Numbered from the stretch's first letter, positions 48,832-57,705 are shown. The stretch is DNA of 64,000 bases from Pampinifervens sp037481935 (GCF_046159715.1 NZ_JBJXCT010000001.1:206492-270491), one strand, 5' to 3'. Notes: a model not told the origin generated them from the sequence alone. A program made the numbers and translations.

Positions 48832-49286
48832 TGGGTTTTAAGGGTGCATGGAACAAGAGGAACAGGCTCATTGAGGACCTTGAGAGCTTTCTCAAGCTCC
48901 ACAAGAAGACCCAGAGGATATACAAAAAGGTGAGAGCTGTTCAGCACACTCCCGAGCTTTACCAGAAGGCCCTCGAAAAGTATCAGCAGGTCTGGAATGA
49001 ATACAGAAGGCTTGTTAACAAAAAGGCATGGGTTGACCCAAAGCTCTGGGCAAGAATAAGGAAGATGAACCAGACGGGTGACAGGAAAGTTATAAAGACC
49101 TACAGCAGGGATACCACCATAATACCTGAGTTTGTGGGACACACCATAGCAGTTCACAATGGGAAGACCTTTGTGCCCGTTTACATAACCTCTGATATGG
49201 TGGGACATAAGCTGGGTGAGTTTGCACCCACAAGAACTTTTAAGGGCCATCCAGAAAAGTCTGCAAAGGCTACAAAGAAGAAGTGA
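48831..49286 (+). CDS. rpsS: Ribosomal protein S19 with N-terminal helical extension
   Basis: At 151 residues this S19 is about 60 longer than the usual ~92. The canonical part begins near residue 64 (KKAWVDPKLWARIRKM, aligning with the E. coli GPFIDLHLLKKV region) and continues through TIIPEFVGHTIAVHNGK and MVGHKLGEFAPTRTF. Residues 1-62 form a Lys- and Leu-rich segment, probably two helices (LIEDLESFLKLHKKTQRIYK and YQKALEKYQQVWNEYRRL). It has a normal position after rplB. The extension may be shared by other Aquificales. Confidence 0.95.
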   Translation: MGFKGAWNKRNRLIEDLESFLKLHKKTQRIYKKVRAVQHTPELYQKALEKYQQVWNEYRRLVNKKAWVDPKLWARIRKMNQTGDRKVIKTYSRDTTIIPEFVGHTIAVHNGKTFVPVYITSDMVGHKLGEFAPTRTFKGHPEKSAKATKKK

Positions 49287-49295
49287 GGTGAAAAG

Positions 49296-49634
49296 ATGGA
49301 AGCAAGGGCAGTTTTGAGGTATGCCAGGGTTTCACCCACAAAGGCGAGGCAGGTGCTCAGAATCATTCAGGGTATGAAGGCAGGAGAAGCTCTGTATCAG
49401 CTCAGGTTCATACCAAAAAAGTCTGCAAGGATAGTGGAAGGAATTCTCAAGAGTGCTCTGGCCAATGCTGAGCAGAAGGGTATGGACCTTGAAAAGCTTT
49501 ACATTCAAAAGGCGGTTGCCGATGAGGGCCCCATGTATAAAAAGTGGATGCCAAGGGCTCATGGAAGGGCAACCATGCTCAGAAAGAGAACCTCTCACAT
49601 AACCCTTGTGCTTCAGGAAAAGGAGGAAGAATAA
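49296..49634 (+). CDS. rplV: Ribosomal protein L22
   Basis: This 112-residue protein has EARAVLRYARVSPTKARQVL at the start and the tunnel-lining hairpin with DEGPMYKKWMPRAHGRA, followed by ITLVLQEKEEE. The macrolide-related loop is normal. Its TAA stop shares one base with the rpsC ATG (TAATG). Confidence 0.97.
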   Translation: MEARAVLRYARVSPTKARQVLRIIQGMKAGEALYQLRFIPKKSARIVEGILKSALANAEQKGMDLEKLYIQKAVADEGPMYKKWMPRAHGRATMLRKRTSHITLVLQEKEEE

Positions 49635-50329
49635 TGGGTCAAAAAACTCATCCCATAGGCTTCAGAGTGGGAGTTATAAGGGACTGGAACTCCAAATGGT
49701 TTGCAGGCAAAAGGGATTACACACAGCTGCTACATGAGGACATAAGGATAAAGGAATACATAAAGAAGAGATATGCCTCTGCCGGCATATCCAAGGTGGT
49801 TGTGGAAAGGATGGCAGACAAGGTAAAGGTGAGAGTCCTCGCCTCAAGGCCAGGTATCATAATAGGAAGGAAAGGGGCAGAGGTAGAACAGCTCAAAAAA
49901 GACATAGAGTATATAACAAGGGGTAAGGATGTGGTTATAACGGTGGATGAAGTCCGGGTGCCAGAGCTAGATGCCCAGCTTGTGGCGGAAGAGATTGCAC
50001 TTCAGATAGAAAGAAGGGTGTCTCACAGAAGGGCTATGAAGAGGGCAATAGACAACGCCTTCAAGGCTGGGGCAAAGGGTGTCAAGGTACAGGTTAAAGG
50101 TCGTATTGGGGGTGCTGAGCTGGCGAGGGCTGAATGGTTCCTTGTGGGAAGGATGCCCCTTCAGACCCTCAGAGCAGACATAGATTACGGATATGCGGTA
50201 GCTCAGACAAAGTATGGCGTGCTTGGAATAAAGGTGTGGATATACAAGGGAGATGTGCTTAAGGGCGGTAAAGAGGAAATAGTAAAGAAGATAGAAGAGG
50301 ACCTGAAAAAGGCTGAGAAGGAGGTTTAA
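49634..50329 (+). CDS. rpsC: Ribosomal protein S3
   Basis: This 231-residue protein begins MGQKTHPIGFRVGVIRDWNS. It has the KH domain (ASRPGIIIGRKGAEVEQLKK) and the C-terminal helicase-related domain (GRIGGAELARAEWF). The start at 49634 was chosen over an open upstream extension because MGQK is universally conserved. Confidence 0.97.
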   Translation: MGQKTHPIGFRVGVIRDWNSKWFAGKRDYTQLLHEDIRIKEYIKKRYASAGISKVVVERMADKVKVRVLASRPGIIIGRKGAEVEQLKKDIEYITRGKDVVITVDEVRVPELDAQLVAEEIALQIERRVSHRRAMKRAIDNAFKAGAKGVKVQVKGRIGGAELARAEWFLVGRMPLQTLRADIDYGYAVAQTKYGVLGIKVWIYKGDVLKGGKEEIVKKIEEDLKKAEKEV

Positions 50330-50331
50330 AC

Positions 50332-50754
50332 ATGTCTTTTCTTGCTCCAAAGAAGACAAAGTTTAGAAAAACACAGAGAGGAACGCTGAAAGGAAAGGCC
50401 CTGAGAGGCAACAGGGTCTCTTTTGGTGAGTATGGAATACAGGCCCTTGAGTCCTGCTGGCTCACCCAGAGGCAGATAGAGGCTGGAAGGATAGCTCTCG
50501 TGAGGGCTCTAAGAAAGGGTGCAAAGGTATGGATACAGGTATTCCCGGACAAACCCTACACCAAAAAACCCAATGAGGTTCGTATGGGTGGTGGAAAGGG
50601 TGACCCTGAAGGTTTTGTGGCCGTTGTAAGACCGGGGAGGATACTGTATGAATTTTCTGGAGTTCCGGAAGAGGTTGCGGAGGAAGCTCACAGACTTGTG
50701 GATGCAAAGCTTCCTATAAAGACAAGACTTGTAAGGGCTGGAGGTATAAAGTGA
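50332..50754 (+). CDS. rplP: Ribosomal protein L16
   Basis: This 140-residue protein starts MSFLAPKKTKFRKTQRGTLK and contains GEYGIQALESCWLTQRQIEA and VRMGGGKGDPEGFVAVVRPG. These are all family signatures. Located 2 bases after rpsC and overlapping rpmC by 4 bases. Confidence 0.97.
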   Translation: MSFLAPKKTKFRKTQRGTLKGKALRGNRVSFGEYGIQALESCWLTQRQIEAGRIALVRALRKGAKVWIQVFPDKPYTKKPNEVRMGGGKGDPEGFVAVVRPGRILYEFSGVPEEVAEEAHRLVDAKLPIKTRLVRAGGIK

Positions 50755-50954
50755 TGAAGGTGGAAGAGCTCAGGAAACTAAGCCTTCAGGACCTCCTGAA
50801 AAAAGAAGAGGAGCTCAGAAAAGAGCTTCTCAGACTGAGGTTCAAAAAAAAGATAGAGGGGCTTCCCAACCCCATGCAGATAAGGAATACCAGAAGGGAC
50901 CTTGCAAGGGTCCTCACCCTCATAAGGGAAAAACAGCTGAGAGGTGAAGCATGA
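50751..50954 (+). CDS. rpmC: Ribosomal protein L29
   Basis: This 67-residue helical protein has EELRKLSLQDLLKKEEELRK and NPMQIRNTRRDLARVLTLIR, the L29 signature. It lies by the tunnel exit next to L23. Start overlaps rplP by 4 bases and its stop overlaps rpsQ by 4 bases. Confidence 0.95.
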   Translation: MMKVEELRKLSLQDLLKKEEELRKELLRLRFKKKIEGLPNPMQIRNTRRDLARVLTLIREKQLRGEA

Positions 50955-51241
50955 TGGAAAAGCCATGGCATCTGAAGAGAAAAGAGCTTGTGGGTTATGT
51001 GGTAAGCGACAAGATGGATAAAACTGTGGTAGTCAAAGTGGACAGAAAAGAAGCTCACCCTCTTTACAAAAAGCACATAATAAAAAGCAAGAAATACCAT
51101 GCCCATGACCCCAATAACCAGTGCAGGACAGGGGACCTTGTGGTAATAAGGGAAACGAGGCCTCTTTCAAAGACCAAGAGATGGGTTGTGGTAAAGATAC
51201 TGCAGAGGGCGAAGTCTCCGGAGGAAGCGCTCAAAGAGTAA
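50951..51241 (+). CDS. rpsQ: Ribosomal protein S17
   Basis: This 96-residue OB-fold protein has ELVGYVVSDKMDKTVVVKVD and ETRPLSKTKRWVVVKILQRA. A C-terminal tail of about 10 residues (KSPEEALKE) follows. It ends the S10 cluster here; rplN, which normally follows, is absent and lptD begins 14 bases later. Its stop is part of a TAAAAT sequence. Confidence 0.96.
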   Translation: MMEKPWHLKRKELVGYVVSDKMDKTVVVKVDRKEAHPLYKKHIIKSKKYHAHDPNNQCRTGDLVVIRETRPLSKTKRWVVVKILQRAKSPEEALKE

Positions 51242-51249
51242 AATAAAAT
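51239..51249 (+). promoter_or_regulatory. -10 region of leaderless lptD
   Basis: TAAAATAAAAT contains two overlapping TAAAAT hexamers (51239-51244 and 51244-51249). The second is 6 bases before the lptD ATG at 51256. The first includes the rpsQ stop codon. No ribosome-binding site is present. Confidence 0.45.
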
Positions 51250-51255
51250 ATCTAT

Positions 51256-53244
51256 ATGCTCCTTTTCCTTCTCTTCTTCCTTTTCTTTTCCTACTCCTTT
51301 TCTCTTGAAGTTCTCTCTCAAAGTCTTGAAAGATTGCCAGATGGAACTTTCAGGGCAACGGGGGATGTGGAGGCTTACTACAGAGAATACTACATAAGGG
51401 CAGATTTCATGACTTACGACCCTCAGAAGAGGGTGGTTTACGCCAGGGATAATGTCTACATAAAGTCTGCAGATGGGAGGCTTGAAGTTAGAGGGAAGGA
51501 GGCGCTTCTTGACCTTGAGAGAGATGTGGGATACTTTCTTGATGCAGAGGGCAGGTTTGAAAAGTTCAATTTCACAGCAAAGAGGGTGGACAAGGAAGGT
51601 GAGCTGTATTCTGTAGAAGAGGGTTCAATAACCACATGTCCTCCTGACAGAAGAGAGATGAACCTATGCTTTTCAAGGGCCAGCATATCACCACGCTATG
51701 TTTTCAGCAAGAACAACAGTCTCAGGCTTTTCAGAATTCCCATTGCCTACCTTCCCGTAAGTTTGTTTCCTGTGGGAGATAGAAGGTCAGGGCTTCTGCC
51801 CCCCACCATAGGCTCAAATACATACAACACCTTCATATATCAGCAGCCTATATACTGGGCTATATCAAAGAATAAAGATATGACCCTGACATTTGATTTC
51901 AGAAACAGACAGGCAAAGGGACTTTCCCTTGAATACCGCCAGTCTCTCAGAAAAGAGCTTGACCTTAATACAAATCTTTCCTTCTACAGAGAACCAACAC
52001 CTCCCGGTAAATGGTGGCAGGGCAGAGACCTATCTACCTTTAGAGAGAATCGATACAGGATAAGGGGAGAAGTTGACCTGGGAAACCTGAAGGCGGGAGT
52101 TGACCTCCTGTCTGACCCCTACTTTATGCAAGATGTTTACTTTACAACAAGGGAGAGGACGGTTCCCTACCTTACTTCCTATATCAGCTACAGAAGGGAG
52201 TGGGAGAGCTTTCTCTTTACCTTTGATTTGAAAAGGTTTTACGATACTACCTCACCCAGCAACAGACAAACTCTTCAGAGGTTGCCGGAGATGGGCTTTT
52301 ATCTTAAAGAAAGCCAATTACTTCCTCACATATACTTCAACCTGAGCGCCTCCTACACAAACTTTTACAGGGAGGAGGGTATGAGGGCTCACAGGCTTCT
52401 TCTCTTTCCGGAGCTTTCCATACCCAAGGAGCTTCTGGGTCTTAACCTGCTTTCAACTCTCACTCTGGAAAACCTCTTCTACCTGGATGTAAGGGGGGAG
52501 GATTTTAAAGACAAGAGCGTGGTTGGCTCCCTACGCTACAGAGAAAGGCTACCCTACTTTTTCAACTTTAACTTGAGAGGTTTCCAATTCAAGAACATCC
52601 TTGAATTTTCCTATTCCTACAGGCCTAAAAGCTTTAATAATCCAAGGTTTGACAGACTGGACAGCATAGACAGGGAGAGCCTCCTGTCCTACACTCTGAG
52701 GAGTCATGGCTATTATGCGGAAAGGATTCTCTACACACTCTTCCTTGAAGGAGGATATAACCACCTTGGCAGGTTTACATATGCAGGGCAGGAGGTCAGG
52801 GAAAATCTTCTTCCTGTAAGAGCAATCCTGTGGCTTTATCCTTTAGACTGGCTCAGGCTTTCTTCAGACAGCGTCTATGACCCGGTTCATGGACGTCTCC
52901 TAAAAACTATAGGCTCCCTTACCCTCAGCGGTGAAGGTAAGAGCATAACTCTGGGTAGAACCCTTGAAAAAAATTATGATGGCACCAGGGTCAACGACCA
53001 GTATAGTCTGTCTGCTTCTGCACTTTACAGAAAGGCAAACATTACACTCGGGCTGATAAGGGATAACAGGATAAACAAAGACCTTCAGAGGCAGGCAGGC
53101 ATGGAATACAGGGGTGCATGCTGGAGCTTTGGCCTTCTCCTGAGAGACATATACGACGGAACAAGGCAAAAGTATCTGAAGGAAGTTTTTCTTACCTTTA
53201 ATGTCTTTGACCTGCAGAGGTTTACAGTGCCTCTGAAGAGATGA
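51256..53244 (+). CDS. lptD: LPS-assembly outer-membrane protein LptD
   Basis: This 662-residue protein has a signal peptide (MLLFLLFFLFFSYSFS), an N-terminal OstA-type beta-jellyroll (ATGDVEAYYREYYIRADFMT, ARDNVYIKSADGRLEV) and a C-terminal beta-barrel region with many alternating aromatic strands. RIPIAYLPVSLFPVGDRRSGLLPP matches the conserved LptD segment after the jellyroll. It inserts lipopolysaccharide into the outer leaflet, so the organism is diderm. Cysteines are few (C at about 132 and 141), so the E. coli disulfide pattern is not kept. The 3' end overlaps rpe by 23 bp. Confidence 0.87.
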   Translation: MLLFLLFFLFFSYSFSLEVLSQSLERLPDGTFRATGDVEAYYREYYIRADFMTYDPQKRVVYARDNVYIKSADGRLEVRGKEALLDLERDVGYFLDAEGRFEKFNFTAKRVDKEGELYSVEEGSITTCPPDRREMNLCFSRASISPRYVFSKNNSLRLFRIPIAYLPVSLFPVGDRRSGLLPPTIGSNTYNTFIYQQPIYWAISKNKDMTLTFDFRNRQAKGLSLEYRQSLRKELDLNTNLSFYREPTPPGKWWQGRDLSTFRENRYRIRGEVDLGNLKAGVDLLSDPYFMQDVYFTTRERTVPYLTSYISYRREWESFLFTFDLKRFYDTTSPSNRQTLQRLPEMGFYLKESQLLPHIYFNLSASYTNFYREEGMRAHRLLLFPELSIPKELLGLNLLSTLTLENLFYLDVRGEDFKDKSVVGSLRYRERLPYFFNFNLRGFQFKNILEFSYSYRPKSFNNPRFDRLDSIDRESLLSYTLRSHGYYAERILYTLFLEGGYNHLGRFTYAGQEVRENLLPVRAILWLYPLDWLRLSSDSVYDPVHGRLLKTIGSLTLSGEGKSITLGRTLEKNYDGTRVNDQYSLSASALYRKANITLGLIRDNRINKDLQRQAGMEYRGACWSFGLLLRDIYDGTRQKYLKEVFLTFNVFDLQRFTVPLKR

Positions 53245-53890
53245 GCAGCTCTTTTAATTTCCTCGTCTGAACCCTTACGTCTTCCGTATGAAATATGCCA
53301 GAACCAACAACTAGAATGTCTGCACCAGCTTGTGCAACCTCCAGTATATTATCTTCCTTTATGCCTCCATCTATTTCAATGAGGACAGAGGGATTTATTT
53401 CCTCCGCCATTGCTCTGAGCCTCCTTAGCCTCTGTATGGACCTCTGAATGAACTTCTGTCCTCCAAATCCTGGGTTAACGGACATGAGAAGCACAAAGTC
53501 CACGTAATAAAGGACCTCCTCCAGGGCAGAGAGGGGCGTTCCCGGGTTTATAACCACCCCCGCCTTTGCTCCAAGGCTCTTTATCAGCTCAAGGGTTCTG
53601 TGGATATGGGGTGTATTTTCCACGTGAACACTCACCATGTCAGCACCAGCCTTTACAAAGTCGGGTATGTATCTCTCCGGATTTTCTATCATGAGATGAG
53701 CGTCCAGAGGAAGAGGACAGTGCCTTTTTATGCTTTCTAAAAGCACAGGTCCAAAGGTTATGTTTGGCACAAAGTGCCCGTCCATCACATCAAAGTGTAT
53801 TATGTCCGCACCACCCTCCACGCATGCCATTACCTGCTCACCAAGCCTCCAGAAATCTGCAGAGAGTATGGATGGTGCAAGGAGCCTCAT
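53222..53890 (-). CDS. rpe: Ribulose-phosphate 3-epimerase
   Basis: This 222-residue TIM-barrel enzyme interconverts ribulose 5-phosphate and xylulose 5-phosphate. LAPSILSADFWRLGEQV, HFDVMDGHFVPNITFGP (metal-binding His and Asp), DAHLMIENPERYI, MSVNPGFGGQKFI and EIDGGIKEDN are the ordered family motifs. It is the last gene of a minus-strand operon and overlaps hom by 4 bases. In an organism using the reductive TCA cycle it would serve pentose phosphate and nucleotide synthesis. Confidence 0.96.
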   Translation of the reverse strand: MRLLAPSILSADFWRLGEQVMACVEGGADIIHFDVMDGHFVPNITFGPVLLESIKRHCPLPLDAHLMIENPERYIPDFVKAGADMVSVHVENTPHIHRTLELIKSLGAKAGVVINPGTPLSALEEVLYYVDFVLLMSVNPGFGGQKFIQRSIQRLRRLRAMAEEINPSVLIEIDGGIKEDNILEVAQAGADILVVGSGIFHTEDVRVQTRKLKELLISSEAL

Positions 53891-55191
53891 TCTGCTTCCT
53901 CTTCAACCCTTATGAGCACTGGCTTGCCCATAACCACGGGAAGTTCCTGCACCTGCTTTAGGGCTCTGCGCATGGACTTTTCGTAGGCTTTGTGCGTCAG
54001 TATTACAAGAGGCACTATGTGCTCTCCTTCCCTTCCCGCCAGTTTGCAGACCTTTTCCTTCTGGAGGACGCTGGCTATACTTATATGGTTGTCTGCAAGC
54101 ACTCTTGCTATGCCTGCAAGAACCCCGGGCCTATCTGGCACATCAAACCTGAGATAATACCTGCTGTAGAAATCTTCAGTGAGCGGAAGGCTTCTCCTTT
54201 CCCAGTCAATGCTGAAGCTGCATTTAATTCCCGGGGAAAGCCTGCAGGCAATGTCCACTATGTCTGAAACAACCGCGGACGCGGTAGGATGCGAGCCTGC
54301 ACCCCTGCCATAAAACATGGTTTTGCCCACAAAGTCCCCTTCCACCATTATGGCGTTAAAAACATCTGAGACCTTTGCTAGGGGCTCCTCTTCTGGGAGG
54401 AAGGTGGGGTGAACCCTTACCTCAAGACCTTCTTCCCTTCTTTTGGCTATGGCCAGGAGCTTCAGGGTATATCCCAGCTCTCTGCCCAGCTCCACGTCCA
54501 GAAGGTCCACATGCCTGATACCTTCCACATATACCTCTGAGAAGGGGAAAAAGCTACCGAAGGCCATGTAGGAGAGTATGGCTATCTTGTGGGCGCTGTC
54601 CCAGCCGTCTATGTCAAGAGAAGGGTTTGCCTCTGCGTATCCCTTTTCCTGAGCTTCTTTCAGAGCTGTTTCAAAGTCCACGTCTTCCTGAAGCATTCTT
54701 GTAAGGATGTAGTTGGTGGTTCCGTTCAGTATGCCGTATATTGCCCTTATGTTGTTTCCTACAAGGGACTCCCTTACCGCCTTTATTATGGGTATGCCAC
54801 CACCCACAGAGGCTTCAAAGCCTATGTGCAGTCCTCTTTCCTCCGCAAGTCTGAAAAGCTCAATTCCCTCTTCTGCCAGCAAGTGCTTGTTGGCAGTAAC
54901 CACATGCCTTCCCGCCATGAGAGATTCTTTTATAAGCTCCTTTGCAAAGCCCTTTCCACCCACAAGCTCCACCACTATCTGGGAGCTTTCAAGAACTTCT
55001 CTGTAATCAGTTGTCCTTAGCCTCTCTGGCACATGAAAGTCTCTTGGTCTTTCCCAGTCTCTGTCTGCCACCTTTGAAAGCTCAAGTTCTATCCCTGTCT
55101 TTTTCTTTATGGTTTCTAAATTCTTCAGAAGAAGCTCTACCACTCCAGTGCCCACTACACCGCAGCCAACTATTCCAACCCTTACTTTCAA
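53887..55191 (-). CDS. hom: Homoserine dehydrogenase
   Basis: This 434-residue NAD(P)-dependent enzyme makes homoserine for threonine and methionine. The Rossmann loop is GCGVVGTGVVELL at the N-terminus. ANKHLLAEEG, ASVGGGIPIIKAV, ILNGTTNYILTRM and DIDGWDSAHKIAIL are catalytic-domain motifs, and a C-terminal ACT domain (FDVPDRPGVLAGIARVLADN) suggests feedback control by threonine. It overlaps the membrane protease gene upstream and rpe downstream by 4 bases each. Confidence 0.95.
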   Translation of the reverse strand: MKVRVGIVGCGVVGTGVVELLLKNLETIKKKTGIELELSKVADRDWERPRDFHVPERLRTTDYREVLESSQIVVELVGGKGFAKELIKESLMAGRHVVTANKHLLAEEGIELFRLAEERGLHIGFEASVGGGIPIIKAVRESLVGNNIRAIYGILNGTTNYILTRMLQEDVDFETALKEAQEKGYAEANPSLDIDGWDSAHKIAILSYMAFGSFFPFSEVYVEGIRHVDLLDVELGRELGYTLKLLAIAKRREEGLEVRVHPTFLPEEEPLAKVSDVFNAIMVEGDFVGKTMFYGRGAGSHPTASAVVSDIVDIACRLSPGIKCSFSIDWERRSLPLTEDFYSRYYLRFDVPDRPGVLAGIARVLADNHISIASVLQKEKVCKLAGREGEHIVPLVILTHKAYEKSMRRALKQVQELPVVMGKPVLIRVEEEAE

Positions 55192-56054
55192 TGCCTTCCT
55201 CCCTGACCTGTCCTGTATGGGACGGGTATATACTGCACAGAGGGCACCTGAGAACCCATGGGCTGTGGAAAGAGCTCCATGAGGGCATAAACTTCCTCTG
55301 GCACTTCTGTGCTCACGTTAAGACCGAGGCTTTTCAGATACTCGGCGGTAAGAGGATAGTCATGGGTGTATTTACCCGTGGCAAGCTCCTCAGCTATACG
55401 CTTTGCCTTTTCTCCTTCCATGCCGTTCTGAGTAAGAAGCCACAACAGATATGACTTCATCTGGTCTATTGCCTTCTGAGCTATATCCGCCATTATAAGA
55501 GTCTGGTCTTCTATGTCCTTTAGCTCCTTCTGCTGAAGGACCTTAAGGATAGACGCAGCAGGCATCTGACCTATTTGAGGGTCAACAGGTCCAAGCACGG
55601 CGTTTGGGTCCATGATTATTTCATCTGAGGCAAGAGCCAGCAGGGTCCCACCTGACATGGCGTAGTGGGGGACTATAACCCTTACCGGACCTCTGTGTCT
55701 TACGAGGGCGTTGGCAATCTGAGTGGCCGCAAGGGCAAGACCTCCAGGGGTGTGAACTATAAGGTCAATGGGCATTTCCGGTGGAGTCATCCTTATGGCC
55801 CTGAGGACCTGCTCCGAGTCTTCAATGTTTATGTATCTGAATATGGGAATGCCAAAAAAGCCCAGGCTTTCCTGTCTGTGTATCAGGGTTATAACTCTGC
55901 TACCCCTCTTCTCTTCAAGCTGCCTCATAAGAGCCTCCCTCGCCTTTGAAAGGAGAAACCTCCTCCAGAAGGGTATGAAAAGGAAGGCCAAAAGCAGGAA
56001 AAACCAGAGAAAGTTAAGTAGAGAGAAAAAGGGATTGTAGAAGGGCTGTTCCAT
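55188..56054 (-). CDS. Membrane-anchored SDH/ClpP-like serine protease
   Basis: This 288-residue protein has one N-terminal transmembrane helix (about 10-30) and a ClpP/crotonase-fold domain of the SppA/SDH proteinase group. IDLIVHTPGGLALAATQIA and PHYAMSGGTLLALASDEIIM contain the oxyanion glycines and likely nucleophile Ser in AMSGG. DPNAVLGPVDPQIG matches the following helix. It probably cleaves membrane or signal-peptide-like substrates at the cytoplasmic or periplasmic face. TATAAT lies 7 bases upstream with no ribosome-binding site. It leads the operon with hom and rpe. Confidence 0.82.
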   Translation of the reverse strand: MEQPFYNPFFSLLNFLWFFLLLAFLFIPFWRRFLLSKAREALMRQLEEKRGSRVITLIHRQESLGFFGIPIFRYINIEDSEQVLRAIRMTPPEMPIDLIVHTPGGLALAATQIANALVRHRGPVRVIVPHYAMSGGTLLALASDEIIMDPNAVLGPVDPQIGQMPAASILKVLQQKELKDIEDQTLIMADIAQKAIDQMKSYLLWLLTQNGMEGEKAKRIAEELATGKYTHDYPLTAEYLKSLGLNVSTEVPEEVYALMELFPQPMGSQVPSVQYIPVPYRTGQGGRH

Positions 56055-56061
56055 GAGAAAA

Positions 56062-56089
56062 ATTATAGCACGCTGTGAGATAATAGAAT
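56062..56089. promoter_or_regulatory. Back-to-back leaderless promoters of membrane protease and alr
   Basis: On the minus strand TATAAT (56067-56062) is 7 bases before the protease ATG at 56054. On the plus strand TAGAAT (56084-56089) is 6 bases before the alr ATG at 56096. The two -10 hexamers are separate here, with a 41-base intergenic gap. Confidence 0.55.
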
Positions 56090-56095
56090 AACCGC

Positions 56096-57115
56096 ATGCC
56101 GAGGGCAGAACTGAAGATAAGCAGCAAAAAACTTGCAGAAAATGTCAAAAGTCTGTCTGAGTTCTCCCATAAGCCTCTTATAGCGGTTGTGAAAGCCAAT
56201 GCCTACGGCATAGGTGCACTGCAGGTGAGTTCAGTTCTTGAGAAGCTAGAGAGGGTCTCAGCCCTTGCCGTTGCCTGTGTTGAGGAGGGTGTAGAACTAA
56301 GAAGGGCAGGCATCAGAAAAAAAATCCTCGTGCTTGGCGGGGTTCTGAAGGGTGAGGAGAAGGCATTTCTGGACTACTCTTTAACACCTGTGGTGTCCCA
56401 CAGGGAACACCTAAGAGCCCTTGAGGGCATAGATGTGCCCATACAGGTAAAATACGACACGGGTATGGGAAGGCTTGGTTTTCTTGAGGAGGTTGTCCGG
56501 GACGGTAGAGTTGAAGGAGTGCTGAGCCACCTTTCAAGCCCCCTTGATGAAGAATTCTCAAGGCTCCAGATTGAGAGATTTGCTCAGGTGGTAAAGAAGT
56601 ATGGAAATCTCCGGTATGTGCATATGGAGAGCTCTGCGGGAGTTGTTTACCGTGTTCCCTTTACCACTCATATACGCGTTGGGCTAGCCCTTTATGGAGA
56701 AAAGCCCATGCAGAACTATCCGGTGCAGCTAAAGCACACCCTTGAGCTCAGAGCGAGGATAATATCTGTAAAAGACCTTCCTGCGGGTTTTCCCGTATCC
56801 TATTCAAGGACCTTTATAACCCAGAAGCCCACGAGGGTGGGTGTTGTTGCTTTCGGCTACGCAGATGGACTTATGAAGAGCCTTTCCAATAAGGCAAGCC
56901 TCTTTTTCAGGGGAAAGCCTGTAAAAATTCTCGGAAACATAACCATGGACATGACCATGGTAGACCTCACAGATACAGAGGCACAGGTGGGGGACTGGGT
57001 GGAGATAGTTGGTGAGAATCAGAGCTTTACGGACCTGGCAAGGCTAGCAGGAACAATACCCTACGAGCTAATGACAAACCTCTCAGGAAGGATAAGGAGA
57101 GAGCTATGCTCATAA
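56096..57115 (+). CDS. alr: Alanine racemase
   Basis: This 339-residue PLP enzyme makes D-alanine for peptidoglycan. The PLP lysine is K33 in VVKANAYG. YDTGMGRLGF, HMESSAGVV and the C-terminal TIPYELMTNLSGRIRR are further family motifs; the second catalytic residue (Tyr) is expected in the SYSRTF segment (about residue 242). It is slightly shorter than E. coli Alr. The start has no ribosome-binding site and follows TAGAAT. It overlaps tmk by 10 bases. Confidence 0.94.
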   Translation: MPRAELKISSKKLAENVKSLSEFSHKPLIAVVKANAYGIGALQVSSVLEKLERVSALAVACVEEGVELRRAGIRKKILVLGGVLKGEEKAFLDYSLTPVVSHREHLRALEGIDVPIQVKYDTGMGRLGFLEEVVRDGRVEGVLSHLSSPLDEEFSRLQIERFAQVVKKYGNLRYVHMESSAGVVYRVPFTTHIRVGLALYGEKPMQNYPVQLKHTLELRARIISVKDLPAGFPVSYSRTFITQKPTRVGVVAFGYADGLMKSLSNKASLFFRGKPVKILGNITMDMTMVDLTDTEAQVGDWVEIVGENQSFTDLARLAGTIPYELMTNLSGRIRRELCS

Positions 57116-57705
57116 CCTTTGAAGGCATAGACGGCTCTGGTAAGAGCACGCAGGCTAAGAGGCTGTATGAACACTTCAGAAGCCTGGGCTATAAGGTTTC
57201 TCTATACAGAGACCCCGGCTCTACCCCTCTTGCGGAAGAAATAAGGAGGCTTTTGCTGGATTTTCATATGGACCCCACCACAGAGCTTTTACTTTTTGAG
57301 GCGGCAAGGTCAAGCCTTGTGTGGGAAAGAATATTTCCTGACCTGAGGGAAGGGAAAATCGTAATAATTGACCGCTTTATAGACTCCACCACCGCCTATC
57401 AGGGATATGGAAGGGAGATAAACCTGGGGACGGTAAACATTCTGAACCACATAGCTGTAAGGGGGCGAAAGCCCGACATAACCTTTCTTCTCAACGTGCC
57501 CCTTGAGGTTGCTCTCCAGAGATTATCTGACAAGAAGACAAGGTTTGAGGACGGAAAATTCCTCAGAAGGGTAAGGGATGCCTACATACTCATAGCCCAT
57601 CAGGAGAAAGAGAGAATTGTGATGCTTGACGGCACACAACAGGAAGAAGAATTGTTTGGGAAAGTGCTTGAGACTCTTAGAGAAAGGTTTAAACTTGATT
57701 TATAA
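57106..57705 (+). CDS. tmk: Thymidylate kinase
   Basis: This 199-residue P-loop kinase phosphorylates dTMP to dTDP. FEGIDGSGKSTQ holds the Walker A loop, YRDPGSTPLAEEIR the dTMP-binding DR-type motif, and DRFIDSTTAYQGYGR the lid-adjacent signature. The start is inside the end of alr; the next gene, HIT, follows after 21 bases with its own ribosome-binding site. Confidence 0.95.
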   Translation: MLITFEGIDGSGKSTQAKRLYEHFRSLGYKVSLYRDPGSTPLAEEIRRLLLDFHMDPTTELLLFEAARSSLVWERIFPDLREGKIVIIDRFIDSTTAYQGYGREINLGTVNILNHIAVRGRKPDITFLLNVPLEVALQRLSDKKTRFEDGKFLRRVRDAYILIAHQEKERIVMLDGTQQEEELFGKVLETLRERFKLDL

